A program made the position numbers and the translations under genes. 64,000 nucleotides of DNA from JAJPKK01 sp963800215 (lineage in GTDB: Bacteria > Pseudomonadota > Alphaproteobacteria > Rhizobiales > Xanthobacteraceae), in the NCBI GenBank assembly GCA_963800215.1, contig CAWCZY010000014.1, forward strand, positions 372,001 to 436,000. Direction: 5' to 3'. The notes below the pieces were generated by a model. The model worked only from the letters and a program-made list of their open reading frames with translations, did not search any database and was not told the origin of the DNA. This document shows, piece by piece, positions 11,357 to 19,979 of this stretch. Numbering within the stretch: the first letter of the stretch is position 1; the number at the start of each line of letters is the position of its first letter.

Positions 11357-12139
11357 ATGAACCCGCCGGAGCCGCAGGCGCGTCCGGTCGCGCCGGTTGC
11401 GCCCAATGTCTGGACGACGGCGTCGCGGGCGCGGTCGTTGCTGCTGGTCGAAAGCCAGACTCTGGTCGGCGGCCCGACGCCACTGTTCCAGTCGCTGTCG
11501 GCGCGCGAGCAGGCGGTGGTATTGTCCTACGGCCAGCGTCGCGTCGTCTATCGCGGCAAGATGCTGTTCGTCCAGGGCGCCGTGCACGAAGGCATCTATT
11601 TCATCGAGACCGGTCGGATCCGCGTGTTCTATACCGCCCCGTCCGGGCGGGAAATTACGCTCGCCTATTGGAACCCCGGCAATTTCGTCGGCGGACCGGA
11701 TGTGTTTGGACCTGCCACGCATCTGTGGTCCGGCGCGGCCGCCGCCAATGCGAGCGTCGTGCATCTGCCGGGCAAGGCGCTCAAGTCGCTCGTCACCCAG
11801 ATTCCGAGCCTCGCCATCGGGCTGATCGAAGGGCTTTCGTTCAAGGGCAAGTGTTATTCGGCCTTGGCGCAGATGCTCGGAACCCGCTCGGTGACCGAGC
11901 GCCTCGCGCATCTGTTGCTCCACCTCGCCGACGCCTATGGGATGCGGAGCGAGGAAGGCATCGTCATCGGCTCGATGCTGACCCATGCCGACATTGCACA
12001 CATGGTCGGCGCGACCAGGCAGTGGGTGACCATCAGCCTGAAGAGGCTGCACGAACAGGGTATCCTCACCTCGGCGAAATCCCAGATCGTGATCAAGCGG
12101 CTCGATGCGCTCGCTGAACTTCGCGGGAGCGACGCCTGA
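11357..12139 (+). CDS. Crp/Fnr family transcriptional regulator
   Basis: A 260-residue regulator. A cyclic-nucleotide-binding type beta-roll occupies about residues 45-150 (LFVQGAVHEGIYFIETGRIRV), followed by a dimerisation helix. The C-terminal winged HTH carries THADIAHMVGATRQWVTISL. The N-terminal cysteine cluster of Fnr is absent, so it is not an oxygen-sensing Fnr. The ATG at 11357 was chosen over the longer open frame because the upstream residues look non-coding. It lies 153 bases upstream of the ABC operon in the same direction, making it a candidate regulator of that operon and perhaps of the AprAB-like group. Confidence 0.88.
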   Translation: MNPPEPQARPVAPVAPNVWTTASRARSLLLVESQTLVGGPTPLFQSLSAREQAVVLSYGQRRVVYRGKMLFVQGAVHEGIYFIETGRIRVFYTAPSGREITLAYWNPGNFVGGPDVFGPATHLWSGAAAANASVVHLPGKALKSLVTQIPSLAIGLIEGLSFKGKCYSALAQMLGTRSVTERLAHLLLHLADAYGMRSEEGIVIGSMLTHADIAHMVGATRQWVTISLKRLHEQGILTSAKSQIVIKRLDALAELRGSDA

Positions 12140-12205
12140 CCATGCCCAGAAAACATGCGGCACCCTCATGGTGGTGCCGAAATTCACGGCAAGCGCCACA
12201 AGCGG

Positions 12206-12218
12206 CGCAATTAATTGA
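12206..12218 (-). promoter_or_regulatory. candidate operator before the ABC transporter operon
   Basis: The minus strand reads GTCAATTAATTGC and contains the palindrome CAATTAATTG (12208-12217). It differs at two positions from GGCAACTAATTGC at 683-695 in front of the AprA-like gene. A shared site would couple the two transcription units. It lies about 75 bases before the transporter start. Confidence 0.35.
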
Positions 12219-12292
12219 CCGCTTCGTGCGAAGGGCCTTTGCTATCGTCGGTCCCTGACCGCGATAATCCAGCCTTCGCAAAGGAGATATCC

Positions 12293-13714
12293 ATGACGCC
12301 GCGCGCATTGATGGCCTGGATGACAGTGGCGATGATCGCGGGTGCCCTCGGTGCCGGTCCTGCCCAGGCCCAGACCGTCACGATCGGCATCGGCACCCAG
12401 GACACCACCACCAACACGGTGACCGCCGGCGTCGTCATCCGCGAGTTGAAGCTGTTGGAGAAATACCTGCCCAAGACGGGCAAATACGCCAACGTCAAAT
12501 TCCAACTCGACTGGAACAACTTCACCTCCGGCCCGCCGGTCACCAACGGTATGATGGCGAACAAGCTTCAGTTCGGCGCCATGGGCGATTATCCGCTGGT
12601 GGTGAACGGCTTCACCTTCCAGTCCAATCCGGAGAGCCGCAGCCAGCTGATCGCAGTCGCCGCCTACAACATCTACGGCTCCGGCAACGGGGTCGTGGTC
12701 CACAAGGACTCGCCCTATTACGAGCTGTCCGATCTCAAGGGCAAGGTGGTGAGCGTGCCGTTCGGCTCCGCCGCCCACGGCATGATCCTCAAGGCGATGC
12801 AGGACCGCAAATGGCCGGCGGATTACTTCCGCCTGGTCAACCAGTCGCCCGAGGTCGGCTCGACCAACCTGCAGGAGAAGAAGATCGACGCGCATGCCGA
12901 TTTCGTTCCGTTCGCGGAGCTGCTGCCGTTCCGCGGCTTTGCCCGCAAGATCTTCGACGGCGTCGAGACCAACATCTCGACTTGGCATGGCGTGGTGGTG
13001 CGCACCGACTTCGCCGAAAAATACCCGGAGGTCGTGGTCGCCTATGTGAAGGCGATCATCGAAGCCGATGCCTGGGTGCGCAAGGACCCGAAAGCAGCTG
13101 CCGAGAAGATCGCGGGCTGGACCGGCACCGACAAGGAAGTCGTCTACATGTTCCTCGGGCCGAGCGGCATCATGACGATGGACCCCACCATCAAGCCGGA
13201 ACTGGTGCGCGATGCCGGCGAGGACGCCAAGGTGCTGCAGCGGCTCGACCGCATGAAGGAGTTCGACATCGGCAAATGGGTCAACGACAGCTATGTCCGC
13301 AAGGCCTTCGCCGAAACCGGCCTCGACTACGACAAGCAGGTGAAGAGCTTCGACAATTACGAGATCTCCGGCACCGACGAATTCTGCCACAAGCCGATCG
13401 CCGAGCCGCGCAAGGCCGGCGAGATCTGGGTGGCGGAAGAGGGCATCTCCGCCTATGCGAGCACGGCCTGCACGCTCGCCGCCTATGGCGACCTCAAGCG
13501 CAAGGGCAAGAAGATCAACGTCACCTATCTCTTCGACAGCGCGCGCGGCATCAAGCTGTTCGCCGATCAGGCCTTCTTCGCGGTGTCGGGTGAAGGCGGC
13601 AAGGCGGCCATCGAACCGTTCCTGCTCAAGAAGGACGCCGAGGCGAGCGCCAAGACGAGCGGCGGCAAGGTCGTGGGATTTTCCGAAGCGGTGAAGGCCG
13701 CCGGGGGAGCGTGA
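12293..13714 (+). CDS. NitT/TauT-type ABC substrate-binding protein with C-terminal extension
   Basis: A 473-residue periplasmic binding protein with a signal peptide ending at about AQAQ (residue 27). Residues 28-340 have the fold pattern of nitrate/sulfonate/taurine binding proteins (GDYPLVVNG, LKGKVVSVPFGSAAHGM, WHGVVVRTDFAEKYPEVV). That is longer than the usual 320-340 residues. The last 130 residues carry two cysteines (DEFCHKP and STACTL) and end in GGKVVGFSEAV, reminiscent of NosL-type copper-binding proteins. A strong AAGGAG ribosome-binding site lies 7 bases before the ATG. The stop overlaps the permease start. The substrate is unknown. Confidence 0.85.
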   Translation: MTPRALMAWMTVAMIAGALGAGPAQAQTVTIGIGTQDTTTNTVTAGVVIRELKLLEKYLPKTGKYANVKFQLDWNNFTSGPPVTNGMMANKLQFGAMGDYPLVVNGFTFQSNPESRSQLIAVAAYNIYGSGNGVVVHKDSPYYELSDLKGKVVSVPFGSAAHGMILKAMQDRKWPADYFRLVNQSPEVGSTNLQEKKIDAHADFVPFAELLPFRGFARKIFDGVETNISTWHGVVVRTDFAEKYPEVVVAYVKAIIEADAWVRKDPKAAAEKIAGWTGTDKEVVYMFLGPSGIMTMDPTIKPELVRDAGEDAKVLQRLDRMKEFDIGKWVNDSYVRKAFAETGLDYDKQVKSFDNYEISGTDEFCHKPIAEPRKAGEIWVAEEGISAYASTACTLAAYGDLKRKGKKINVTYLFDSARGIKLFADQAFFAVSGEGGKAAIEPFLLKKDAEASAKTSGGKVVGFSEAVKAAGGA

Positions 13715-14673
13715 TCGTGGACAGCGCGGTGCTCCAGGTCGAAGACATGCCGGATCGTGAACTGCAAGACCACGGCCTGCAAGACCACCGCCTGCGAGAC
13801 CACCGCCGGCAAGACCGCAGCCCAAAGGACGCAGCCGTCGCCGCGCCCGTGCCGGCGGCGCCGCAGGCCGCTGCACCGCCGGCGCGAGTGCGCGTCGCGA
13901 CGCGCTATCGCGGCCATGTCATCGCATTCCTGCTCGGCGCCGGGTCGCTGCTGGCGTTCCTCGTGCTGTGGCACCTGCTGACCACATACCGCGTCAGCTT
14001 CTATGTGCGGTTCATCAACGTGCCGTCGCCGGAGCAGGTGCTCGAGCGGGCGGTGCGCGCGCTTTCGAGCCAGCGTTTCTATGACCATGTGCTGCTGAGC
14101 TGCCGGCGCATCTTCATCGGCTTTGCGCTGGCCACCGCGATCGCGGTGCCGCTCGGCCTGCTGATGGGGCGGTTCCGGCGGCTGCGCGAAATCGTGTTTC
14201 CGCTGGTCGAGGTGTTCCGGCCGATACCGGCGATCGCCTGGGTGCCGATGGCGATCATGCTGTGGCCGTCCAACGAGGAGAGCATCGTCTTCATCACCTT
14301 TCTCGGTGCCTTCTTTCCGATCCTGCTCAACACCCTGCACGGCATGAGGATGGTCGACGGCGTATTGGTGCGGGCGGCGCAATGCCTCGGCGCCACCGAG
14401 GCGGCAATCTTCCGCGAGGTCTATTTCCCGGCGACGCTGCCCCATGTCTTCACCGGGCTCGCCGTCGGCATGGGTGTCGCCTGGGTGTCGCTGATCGCAG
14501 CCGAGATGATCTCCGGCCAGTTCGGCATCGGCTATTTCACCTGGGAGGCCTATTCGCTGGTGCAGTATCCCGACATCGCGCTCGGGATGATCACCATCGG
14601 CATCCTCGGCCTCGGCTCGAGCGCGCTGATTCGCGGCATCGGCCATCTGGCTATTCCATGGGGGCGATCATGA
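13711..14673 (+). CDS. NitT/TauT-type ABC transporter permease
   Basis: A 320-residue inner-membrane permease. After an unusual N-terminal tail it has about six helices from residue 70 onward and the binding-protein-dependent permease signature segment (RAAQCLGATEAAIFREVYFPATLPHVFTG) that docks the ATPase. The likely start is the GTG at 13711, overlapping the previous stop. Residues 17-36 consist of four five-residue repeats (ELQDH, GLQDH, RLRDH, RRQDR), followed by a Pro/Ala-rich linker, which is not usual for this family. Confidence 0.9.
   Translation: MIVDSAVLQVEDMPDRELQDHGLQDHRLRDHRRQDRSPKDAAVAAPVPAAPQAAAPPARVRVATRYRGHVIAFLLGAGSLLAFLVLWHLLTTYRVSFYVRFINVPSPEQVLERAVRALSSQRFYDHVLLSCRRIFIGFALATAIAVPLGLLMGRFRRLREIVFPLVEVFRPIPAIAWVPMAIMLWPSNEESIVFITFLGAFFPILLNTLHGMRMVDGVLVRAAQCLGATEAAIFREVYFPATLPHVFTGLAVGMGVAWVSLIAAEMISGQFGIGYFTWEAYSLVQYPDIALGMITIGILGLGSSALIRGIGHLAIPWGRS
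13759..13818 (+). repeat. 15-bp in-frame tandem repeat, four copies
   Basis: Four consecutive 15-base units starting at 13759, 13774, 13789 and 13804 encode ELQDH, GLQDH, RLRDH and RRQDR in the permease N-terminal tail. The units share the CTGCAAGACCAC core with drift in the last two. Confidence 0.9.
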
Positions 14674-15554
14674 CCCGAGCATCCATGGCCCAAACGCCGA
14701 AGCAGAAGCCGGGCCGTATCGACGTTACGGATTTCGCCTTCAGCTACGAGGCGGCCGACGGTCCGGTCGAGGCGGCCAAGGACGTGTCGATCGTGGTCAA
14801 TCCCGGCGAGTTCGTGTCGATCATCGGGCCGTCGGGCTGCGGGAAATCGACCCTGCTCAACGCGGTCGCCGGCTTCATAAAGCCCACCGCCGGCACGGTG
14901 ACGGTGGATGGCGCGGCGGTGGAGCGCCCCGGCGCCGACCGCGGCATGGTGTTCCAGCAATACTCGCTGTTTCCCTGGAAAACGGTGCGCCAGAACGTCG
15001 AGTTCGGCCTCAAGATGAAGGGCGTCGACGCTCACAACCGGCAACGCAATGCACGCACGCTGCTCGGCCTCGCCGGCCTGCTGCCGTTCGAGAACTATTA
15101 CCCGGAGCGGCTGTCCGGCGGCATGAAGCAGCGCGTCGGCATCGTGCGGGCGCTCGCAACCGGACCCAAGGTGCTGCTGCTCGACGAGCCGTTCGGCGCG
15201 CTCGACGCCCAGACCCGGGTGATCATGCAGCAGATCCTCACCAACATGTGGCAGCGCCTGAAAATCTCGGTGCTGTTCGTCACCCACGACATCGACGAGG
15301 CGATCTTCCTGTCCGACCGGGTCTATTGCATGACCGCGCGCCCCGGCACCGTCAAGGCGGAGATCGTCATCCCGCTGGAGCGCCCGCGCCATCAGTCGAT
15401 GATGATGTCGTCGGAGTTCCTGGCGCTGCGGCGCGGGCTGGTGTCGCTGATCCGCGAGGAGAGCCTCAAGGCGATGGGCGGCGAACTCAACGACATCGCG
15501 CTCCAGGGCCTCGGTATCGAGATGCACGGCGAGAGCCTGGCGGACGCCCTGTAG
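14670..15554 (+). CDS. NitT/TauT-type ABC transporter ATP-binding protein
   Basis: A 294-residue ATPase of the nitrate/sulfonate/taurine import class. Walker A is GPSGCGKST near residue 52, the Q-loop is in FQQYSLFPW, the ABC signature is LSGGM, and Walker B is LLLDEPFGALD with the H-loop in VTHDIDEA. It starts within the permease stop (ATGA overlap), so the three transporter genes form one translationally coupled operon. Confidence 0.94.
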   Translation: MTRASMAQTPKQKPGRIDVTDFAFSYEAADGPVEAAKDVSIVVNPGEFVSIIGPSGCGKSTLLNAVAGFIKPTAGTVTVDGAAVERPGADRGMVFQQYSLFPWKTVRQNVEFGLKMKGVDAHNRQRNARTLLGLAGLLPFENYYPERLSGGMKQRVGIVRALATGPKVLLLDEPFGALDAQTRVIMQQILTNMWQRLKISVLFVTHDIDEAIFLSDRVYCMTARPGTVKAEIVIPLERPRHQSMMMSSEFLALRRGLVSLIREESLKAMGGELNDIALQGLGIEMHGESLADAL

Positions 15555-15581
15555 ACCGCCGGGGAGCGGTGTGCTCCTTCT

Positions 15582-15605
15582 CCCTCTCCCGCAAGCGGGA
15601 GAGGG
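15582..15605. terminator. perfect hairpin between convergent genes
   Basis: CCCTCTCCCGC at 15582-15592 pairs perfectly with GCGGGAGAGGG at 15595-15605 across a two-base loop. It lies between the end of the ABC operon and the end of amt, so it may act as a bidirectional terminator. A close copy is at 41739-41765, so it also belongs to a dispersed repeat family. Confidence 0.6.
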
Positions 15606-15638
15606 GATGCCGTCTCGCGCGGGAGGCGGGCTCGCGAG

Positions 15639-17079
15639 TTACTGCACGGCCTCGCCATGCAGCGTGATGTCGAGACCCTCGCGCTCGATGTCGGCGGTGA
15701 CGCGCAGGCCGATGGTCGATGTCGACGATCTTGAGGATGATGAGCGAAACGATGGCGTCATAGACCAAGACGATGGCGACGCCCTCGACCTGGTTGAGCA
15801 CCTGCCCCGCATTGCCTTCGATCAGGCCGGCGGTGCCGCCATATTGCTCGACCGCGAACACGCCGGTGAGGATCGCGCCCGCCGCTCCGCCGATCGCCGT
15901 GGACGCCGAAGCAGTCGAGCGCGTCGTCATAGCCGAACATGTGCTTGAGACCGGTCGAGCCCCAGTAGCACACGATCGCCGGCGATGGCGCCGATCGCCA
16001 GCGCGCCGCCGGGACCGACGAAGCCCGAAGCCGGCGTGATGGCGACGAGGCCGGCGACCGCGCCGGAGCAGATGCCGACCACCGTCGGCTTGCCGCGCAG
16101 TCGCCCATTCGACGAACATCCAGGCCAGCGCCGCGGCCGCGGTCGCGATCTGGGTGACGGTCATGGCCATGCCGGCCTGCATGCCGGCGGTCACGGCCGA
16201 GCCGGCGTTGAAGCCGAACCAGCCGACCCACAGCAGCGAGGCGCCGATGAAGGTCAGCACCATGTTGTGGGCGGGGCCGGTGTCCTTGCGCTTGCCGAGC
16301 ATGAGCGCCGCCATCAGTCCGGCGACGCCGGCATTGACGTGCACCACCGTGCCGCCGGCGAAGTCCAGCACCTTGACCACCGCGGCGTCGTTGGTGGAAT
16401 TGAGGAACCCGTCCGGTCCCCACACCCAATGGGCGATCGGCGCATAGACGAGGATCGCCCACAGGCCGATGAACCACAGCATCGCCGAGAACTTCATCCG
16501 CTCGGCGAAGGCGCCGGCGATCAGCGCCGGGGTGATGATCGCGAAGGTCATCTGGAAGCAGATATAGACCGTCTCGGGGATGGTCGGGGCCAGCGGGTTG
16601 GGATTGCCGATGCCCTTGGAGATGTCGCTCACGATGCCTTGCAGGAAGGCCCGGTCGAACCCGCCGATGAAGGGCGTGCCGGCGCGGAACGCCATGGAGT
16701 AGGTGCAGATCATCCACAGGACGGTGACGAGGCAGGTGATGGCAAAGCTCGCCATCACGGTGTCGCCGACGTTCTTCTTGCGCACCATGCCGCCGTAGAA
16801 CAGGCCGAGGCCCGGGATGGTCATCATCAGCACCAGCGCCACCGAGGTGAGCATCCAGGCGGTGTCGCCGGAATTCGGCGTGCATTTCTCCAACGTCTTG
16901 GCATCGCAGGCGGGTGGGGCTTCTGCGGCTGCCGCAGGCGCGGCGGGTGTCTCGGTCGCTGCCGGCGCCTGGGCATGGACAGGGGTGGCGGCGAAGAACT
17001 GCGCGCCGATGAAGACGGCGATGAGAAGCCCGAAAATGAGAGCCGCAAGCCCCCCACGGGTCGGTATCCTGGTCGTCAT
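15639..17079 (-). CDS. amt: ammonium transporter Amt (four frameshifts)
   Basis: An ammonium channel of about 478 residues after correction, with a signal peptide, an Ala/Pro-rich segment, then the Amt core (DTAWMLTSVALVLMM, GLGLFYGGMVRKKN, AGGTVVHVNAG). The frame is broken four times near 16099, 15977, 15897 and 15716. Each break is healed by removing one base, restoring CSGAVAGLVAITPASGFVGP, YWGSTGLKHMFGYDDALD, AIGGAAGAILTGV and the C-terminal ITLHGEAVQ. The start has AGGAG 8 bases upstream and lies 37 bases after glnK. The clustering of single extra bases in a conserved gene suggests sequence error; true decay is less likely. Confidence 0.88.
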
Positions 17080-17116
17080 GGTGATTGCTCCTGTCCGTAG
17101 ACGGTTGTTTGCGGTC

Positions 17117-17455
17117 CTAAAGCGCGGTCTCGTCGGTCTCGCCGGTGCGGATGCGCACGGCATGATCGAGTGCCATCACGAAGATCTTGCCGTCGCCGAT
17201 TTCGCCGGTTTTCGCCGCGCCGACGATGGCGGCGGTCACCTTGTCGACCATGTCCGCCGCCACCGCGACTTCGATCTTGAGCTTGGGCAGGAGGTTCACC
17301 GTGTATTCGGCGCCCCGGTAGATCTCGGTATGACCCTTCTGGCGGCCGTAGCCCTTGGCTTCGGTGACGGTGAGCCCGTGAACGCCGACGCCGGTGAGCG
17401 CATCTCTGATCTCCTCCAGCTTGAATGGCTTGATGATCGCCATGATGAGCTTCAT
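17117..17455 (-). CDS. glnK: PII nitrogen regulatory protein
   Basis: A 112-residue PII trimer subunit that senses 2-oxoglutarate and ATP/ADP and gates Amt. The uridylylation site Y51 lies in the T-loop (HTEIYRGAEYTVN), preceded by KGYGRQKGH, and the C-terminal signature VFVMALDHAVRIRTGE type segment is present. It is directly upstream of amt in the same orientation, the standard glnK-amtB arrangement, so GlnK rather than GlnB is the better name. Confidence 0.95.
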   Translation of the reverse strand: MKLIMAIIKPFKLEEIRDALTGVGVHGLTVTEAKGYGRQKGHTEIYRGAEYTVNLLPKLKIEVAVAADMVDKVTAAIVGAAKTGEIGDGKIFVMALDHAVRIRTGETDETAL

Positions 17456-17538
17456 GGATACGTTCCCCTGGGCCTGGCCGACTGCATGCGCCGGTAACGG
17501 GCTATGCCGGACGCCGGCATTGTCCCCAAAAGACCGAA

Positions 17539-17554
17539 TTCAAGCTATGTGCCA
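17539..17554 (-). promoter_or_regulatory. sigma-54-like promoter of glnK-amt
   Basis: The minus strand reads TGGCAC-ATAGC-TTGAA. It matches the -24 element perfectly and the -12 element except for the final C of GC. The implied transcript starts about 73 bases before glnK. Sigma-54/NtrC control is the usual mode for glnK-amtB in proteobacteria. No clear NtrC-binding palindrome was seen upstream. Confidence 0.5.
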
Positions 17555-18031
17555 ACTGCCAAAACCAGCGGAAAACGCATCAGGTTTTCAGCCGCCATGG
17601 GGGTTGTGATAAAAATACAACGTTTTGAAATTTTTTTCGTATTGCACAATAAGGCAGCATTTGATACTAAATATACTTGAAGGTCGGCTCTGCCTGCCCT
17701 GGTGCTGCGGAATGCGCGATTTGCCGGCAACCGGAGCTGTCGACGGGCGATGCGGCGGGTGAGGGTGATAAGGGGTATCGGCGCGGGACGCGGCTGCGGC
17801 TGCGATCACCATGGCGGCCGCCGGTCTGCCTTCGGGGCTCAAACTCGATCGGCGTGCCGGCATCGGCGACCGCCCTTCGCCGGACAGGTGCGGTCCCTCG
17901 ACTGGGCCCAGAACTCCCCATGCCGCGAGGTCAGGGCCATCGTTGCCGCCGTCCGTCATTTCACTCAGGCGGCATCCGCGCTAGACTGGTCCCATTCCTG
18001 CAATCTCCTGCAAATCCCGGAGCCCACGCGA
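17555..18031. other. intergenic stretch without a recognisable gene
   Basis: This gap between glnK and the Bug receptor starts AT-rich and turns GC-rich. A plausible sigma-70 type promoter on the plus strand is TTGCAC at 17642-17647 with TACTAA at 17665-17670, spaced by 17. Its target is unclear because the next gene starts about 350 bases further on. The open frames here have no protein-like composition. Confidence 0.4.
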
Positions 18032-19000
18032 ATGTCGCGATACATCAAGACTGCCCTTGCCCTGGCTGCCCTGACCGCATTCGCCGCGCCGGCTCCCGCG
18101 CAGGAATATCCGACCCGTCCGATCAAGATCATCGCGCCGTTCGGCGCCGGCGGGCCGGGCGACGTTTTCAGCCGCCAGCTTGCCCAGTATCTTTCCGAGC
18201 AGCTCAAGGTGTCGGTGGTGGTCGAGGACCGCGCCGGCGCCGCCTCGATGATCGGCGCCGAGGCGGTCGCGAAATCGGCGCCTGACGGCTATACGCTGCT
18301 GACCATCTCCAACACGCTGACCGCGAACGAGTCGCTGTTTCCCCACAAGTCCTATGCGCTGATGCGCGACTTCGTGGCGGTGGCGCCACTCAACTATTCC
18401 GAACTGGTGATGGTGGTCAATCCGGAGGTGCCGGCGAAGGATCTCGAGGAATTCATCGCGCTCGCCAAGGCCAGGCCGGGCGAGCTCAACTACGCCTCCG
18501 CCGGCGCCGGCACGCCCTATCACATGGGCGCCGAGCTGTTCAAGGCGATGACCGGGACCGACATCGTGCACGTGCCCCACCGCGCGGCGGGGGATTCGCG
18601 AAACAACGTCATCGCCGGCCATGTGCAGATGATGATGGATGCCATCACCACCATGGCGCCCAACGTGCAGGCCGGGCAGGTCCGCGCGCTCGGCACCACC
18701 GGGTCGACGCGCTCGAAGGTGCTGCCCGATGTCCCGACCATCGCCGAAGCGGGCGTGCCCGGCTACGAGGCGACCATCTGGATCGGCATCATGGCGCCGG
18801 CCGGGACGCCGAAGCCGATCGTCGACAAGCTCAACGCCGAGATCAACAAGGCGATCAGCCGCCCCGAGATGAAGGCGGCCTGGGACCTCCAGGGCGCGAC
18901 GCCGATGAAGATGTCGCCTGCGGAGTTCGAGGCGTTCCTGCACAAGGACATCGAGAAGTGGGCGCAGGTCGCCAAGATATCCGGTGCGACCGGGCAGTGA
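18032..19000 (+). CDS. Bug-type tripartite tricarboxylate transporter receptor
   Basis: A 322-residue periplasmic solute receptor. The signal peptide ends at about PAPAQ (residue 24), then come YPTRPIKIIAPFGAGGPGDVFSR and SAPDGYTLLTISNT, the standard Bug fold landmarks. The ATG at 18032 was chosen because it begins directly at the signal peptide. No TctA or TctB gene is nearby, so it is an orphan receptor of unknown carboxylate-like ligand. The NTF2-like gene follows 31 bases later. Confidence 0.92.
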   Translation: MSRYIKTALALAALTAFAAPAPAQEYPTRPIKIIAPFGAGGPGDVFSRQLAQYLSEQLKVSVVVEDRAGAASMIGAEAVAKSAPDGYTLLTISNTLTANESLFPHKSYALMRDFVAVAPLNYSELVMVVNPEVPAKDLEEFIALAKARPGELNYASAGAGTPYHMGAELFKAMTGTDIVHVPHRAAGDSRNNVIAGHVQMMMDAITTMAPNVQAGQVRALGTTGSTRSKVLPDVPTIAEAGVPGYEATIWIGIMAPAGTPKPIVDKLNAEINKAISRPEMKAAWDLQGATPMKMSPAEFEAFLHKDIEKWAQVAKISGATGQ

Positions 19001-19031
19001 CCCGGGCGCAGTCGGGGGGGAGTTCGCGAAC

Positions 19032-19437
19032 ATGGGCGAGGACGACGAGATTCTCGCCGCCAATGCAGCCTATTACCGCGCCTTCGCCGGCGGGGATTTC
19101 GCCGCCATGAGCCGCATCTGGGCGCCGGATCAGGTCTCCTGCGTGCACCCGGGCTGGCCGGTGCTGGTCGGGCGTGCGGCCGTGCTCGAATTCCTGGCAG
19201 GGCATCCTCGGCAATCTCGGGCCGGAGCGGATCGTATTTCACGAAGCCACGGCCATGGTCGCGGGCGACGAGGGGCGGGTGCTGTGCATCGAGGTCATCG
19301 GCACCGTGGCGTTCGCGGCGTCGAACTGGTTCCGGCGTATCGACGGCATCTGGCGCATGATCCACCACCACGCCAGCCCGATCGCGCTGCAGGTCGACGA
19401 CGACGCCCCGGAGCCGAGGTCGCGGCGGTTGAATTGA
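19032..19437 (+). CDS. NTF2/SnoaL-like protein (one frameshift)
   Basis: A small alpha+beta barrel protein of about 134 residues. The N-terminal helix region is AANAAYYRAFAGGDFAAMSRIWA, and the C-terminal strand is SNWFRRIDGIWRMIHHHASPIA. The frame shifts near 19191; removing one T gives VLESWQGILGNL and a continuous domain. Members include small hydrolases and ketosteroid-isomerase-like proteins, but no catalytic role can be assigned. The last 87 bases are duplicated at 20745, beyond the Fic module. Confidence 0.8.
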
Positions 19438-19500
19438 GCGGGCGGGGGCCGGGCGCCTCACCTACCGCGCCTCGCGGCCGGTCGCGCGGACTTTCTCGGC
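19351..19500 (+). repeat. imperfect direct repeat flanking the Fic region, copy 1
   Basis: The 3' end of the NTF2-like gene plus about 60 bases downstream recurs at 20745-20898 in the same orientation. Blocks such as GCGATCGCGCTGCAGGTCGA and CTACCGCGCCTCGCG are nearly identical between copies, with more divergence between them. The copies bracket the small protein and Fic genes. Confidence 0.8.
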
Positions 19501-19505
19501 GCGCA

Positions 19506-19723
19506 ATGGCGGTGAACTCACAGCACGGCCTCGCAGCCGACCGGCGCCGGGCGCTGCGCTTGCTCGCCGCTGCGCCGGACGGGGCCCGTCGAGGCGATCA
19601 TGCCGGCTCATGGGCTTCACGATCTCGCTGCTCGACGGCTTGGTGCGGGACGGGCTGGCAACGGCGGAACGGCGGGCAATGCGGGCGGGACGACGTCCGA
19701 TTCGGCTAAGCGCCACCGAATAG
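19506..19723 (+). CDS. small conserved-looking protein (two frameshifts)
   Basis: A protein of about 71 residues after correcting two apparent single-base insertions near 19583 and 19613. The parts are RRRALRLLAAAPDG, then PVEAIM, then a C-terminal half beginning GFTISLLDGLVRDGLATAERR and ending in LSATE. The pattern resembles short winged-helix-like proteins I associate with rhizobial genomes, but I cannot name a family. It lies between the two copies of the direct repeat and upstream of the Fic pair. Confidence 0.55.
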
Positions 19724-19748
19724 CCTTTAACGAGATCGAAGGAACTGG

Positions 19749-19773
19749 TTGTCACATAGGGGGTTCTTATATA
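19749..19773 (+). promoter_or_regulatory. possible promoter of the Fic module
   Basis: TTGTCA at 19749-19754 is followed by TATATA at 19768-19773 in a locally AT-rich patch about 35 bases before the antitoxin start. The spacer is shorter than ideal, so this is only a candidate. Confidence 0.3.
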
Positions 19774-19805
19774 CCGTTTGCGGGGACTCGGGGAGGATGA
19801 AGGCC

Positions 19806-19979
19806 ATGGGACAGGAACTTGAGGAACTCGTCGAGCGAGCTCGCAAAATCGAGATGACGCCGAGTCAGGAGGCCGCGCAGCGCCAGAGCTTCGCGTACGG
19901 CAACACGCACATCGAAAACGAACGAATCACGCGCCAGATGGTCGCTGAGGCTGATCGGAAAATTCAGCGGGGCGGATGA
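19806..19979 (+). CDS. small Fic partner, probable antitoxin
   Basis: A 57-residue mostly helical protein. The segment FAYGNTHIENERITRQMV contains T-H-I-E-N, close to the inhibitory (S/T)xxxE(G/N) motif by which VbhA-type antitoxins block Fic enzymes, but with one residue fewer between Thr and Glu. The ATG at 19806 has GGGAGG nine bases upstream; the in-frame ATG at 19797 is too close to that box. Its stop overlaps the Fic start (ATGA), the usual layout for this toxin-antitoxin type. Confidence 0.75.
   Translation: MGQELEELVERARKIEMTPSQEAAQRQSFAYGNTHIENERITRQMVAEADRKIQRGG

Noticed and set aside
15639..17079. amt as a true pseudogene
   Set aside because: All four breaks heal with single-base removal and the residues between them are fully conserved, which does not look like decay.
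17677..18285. An open frame of 202 residues upstream of and into the Bug receptor
   Set aside because: It has Arg/Pro/Gly-rich shadow composition and overlaps a signal-peptide-bearing receptor in another frame.
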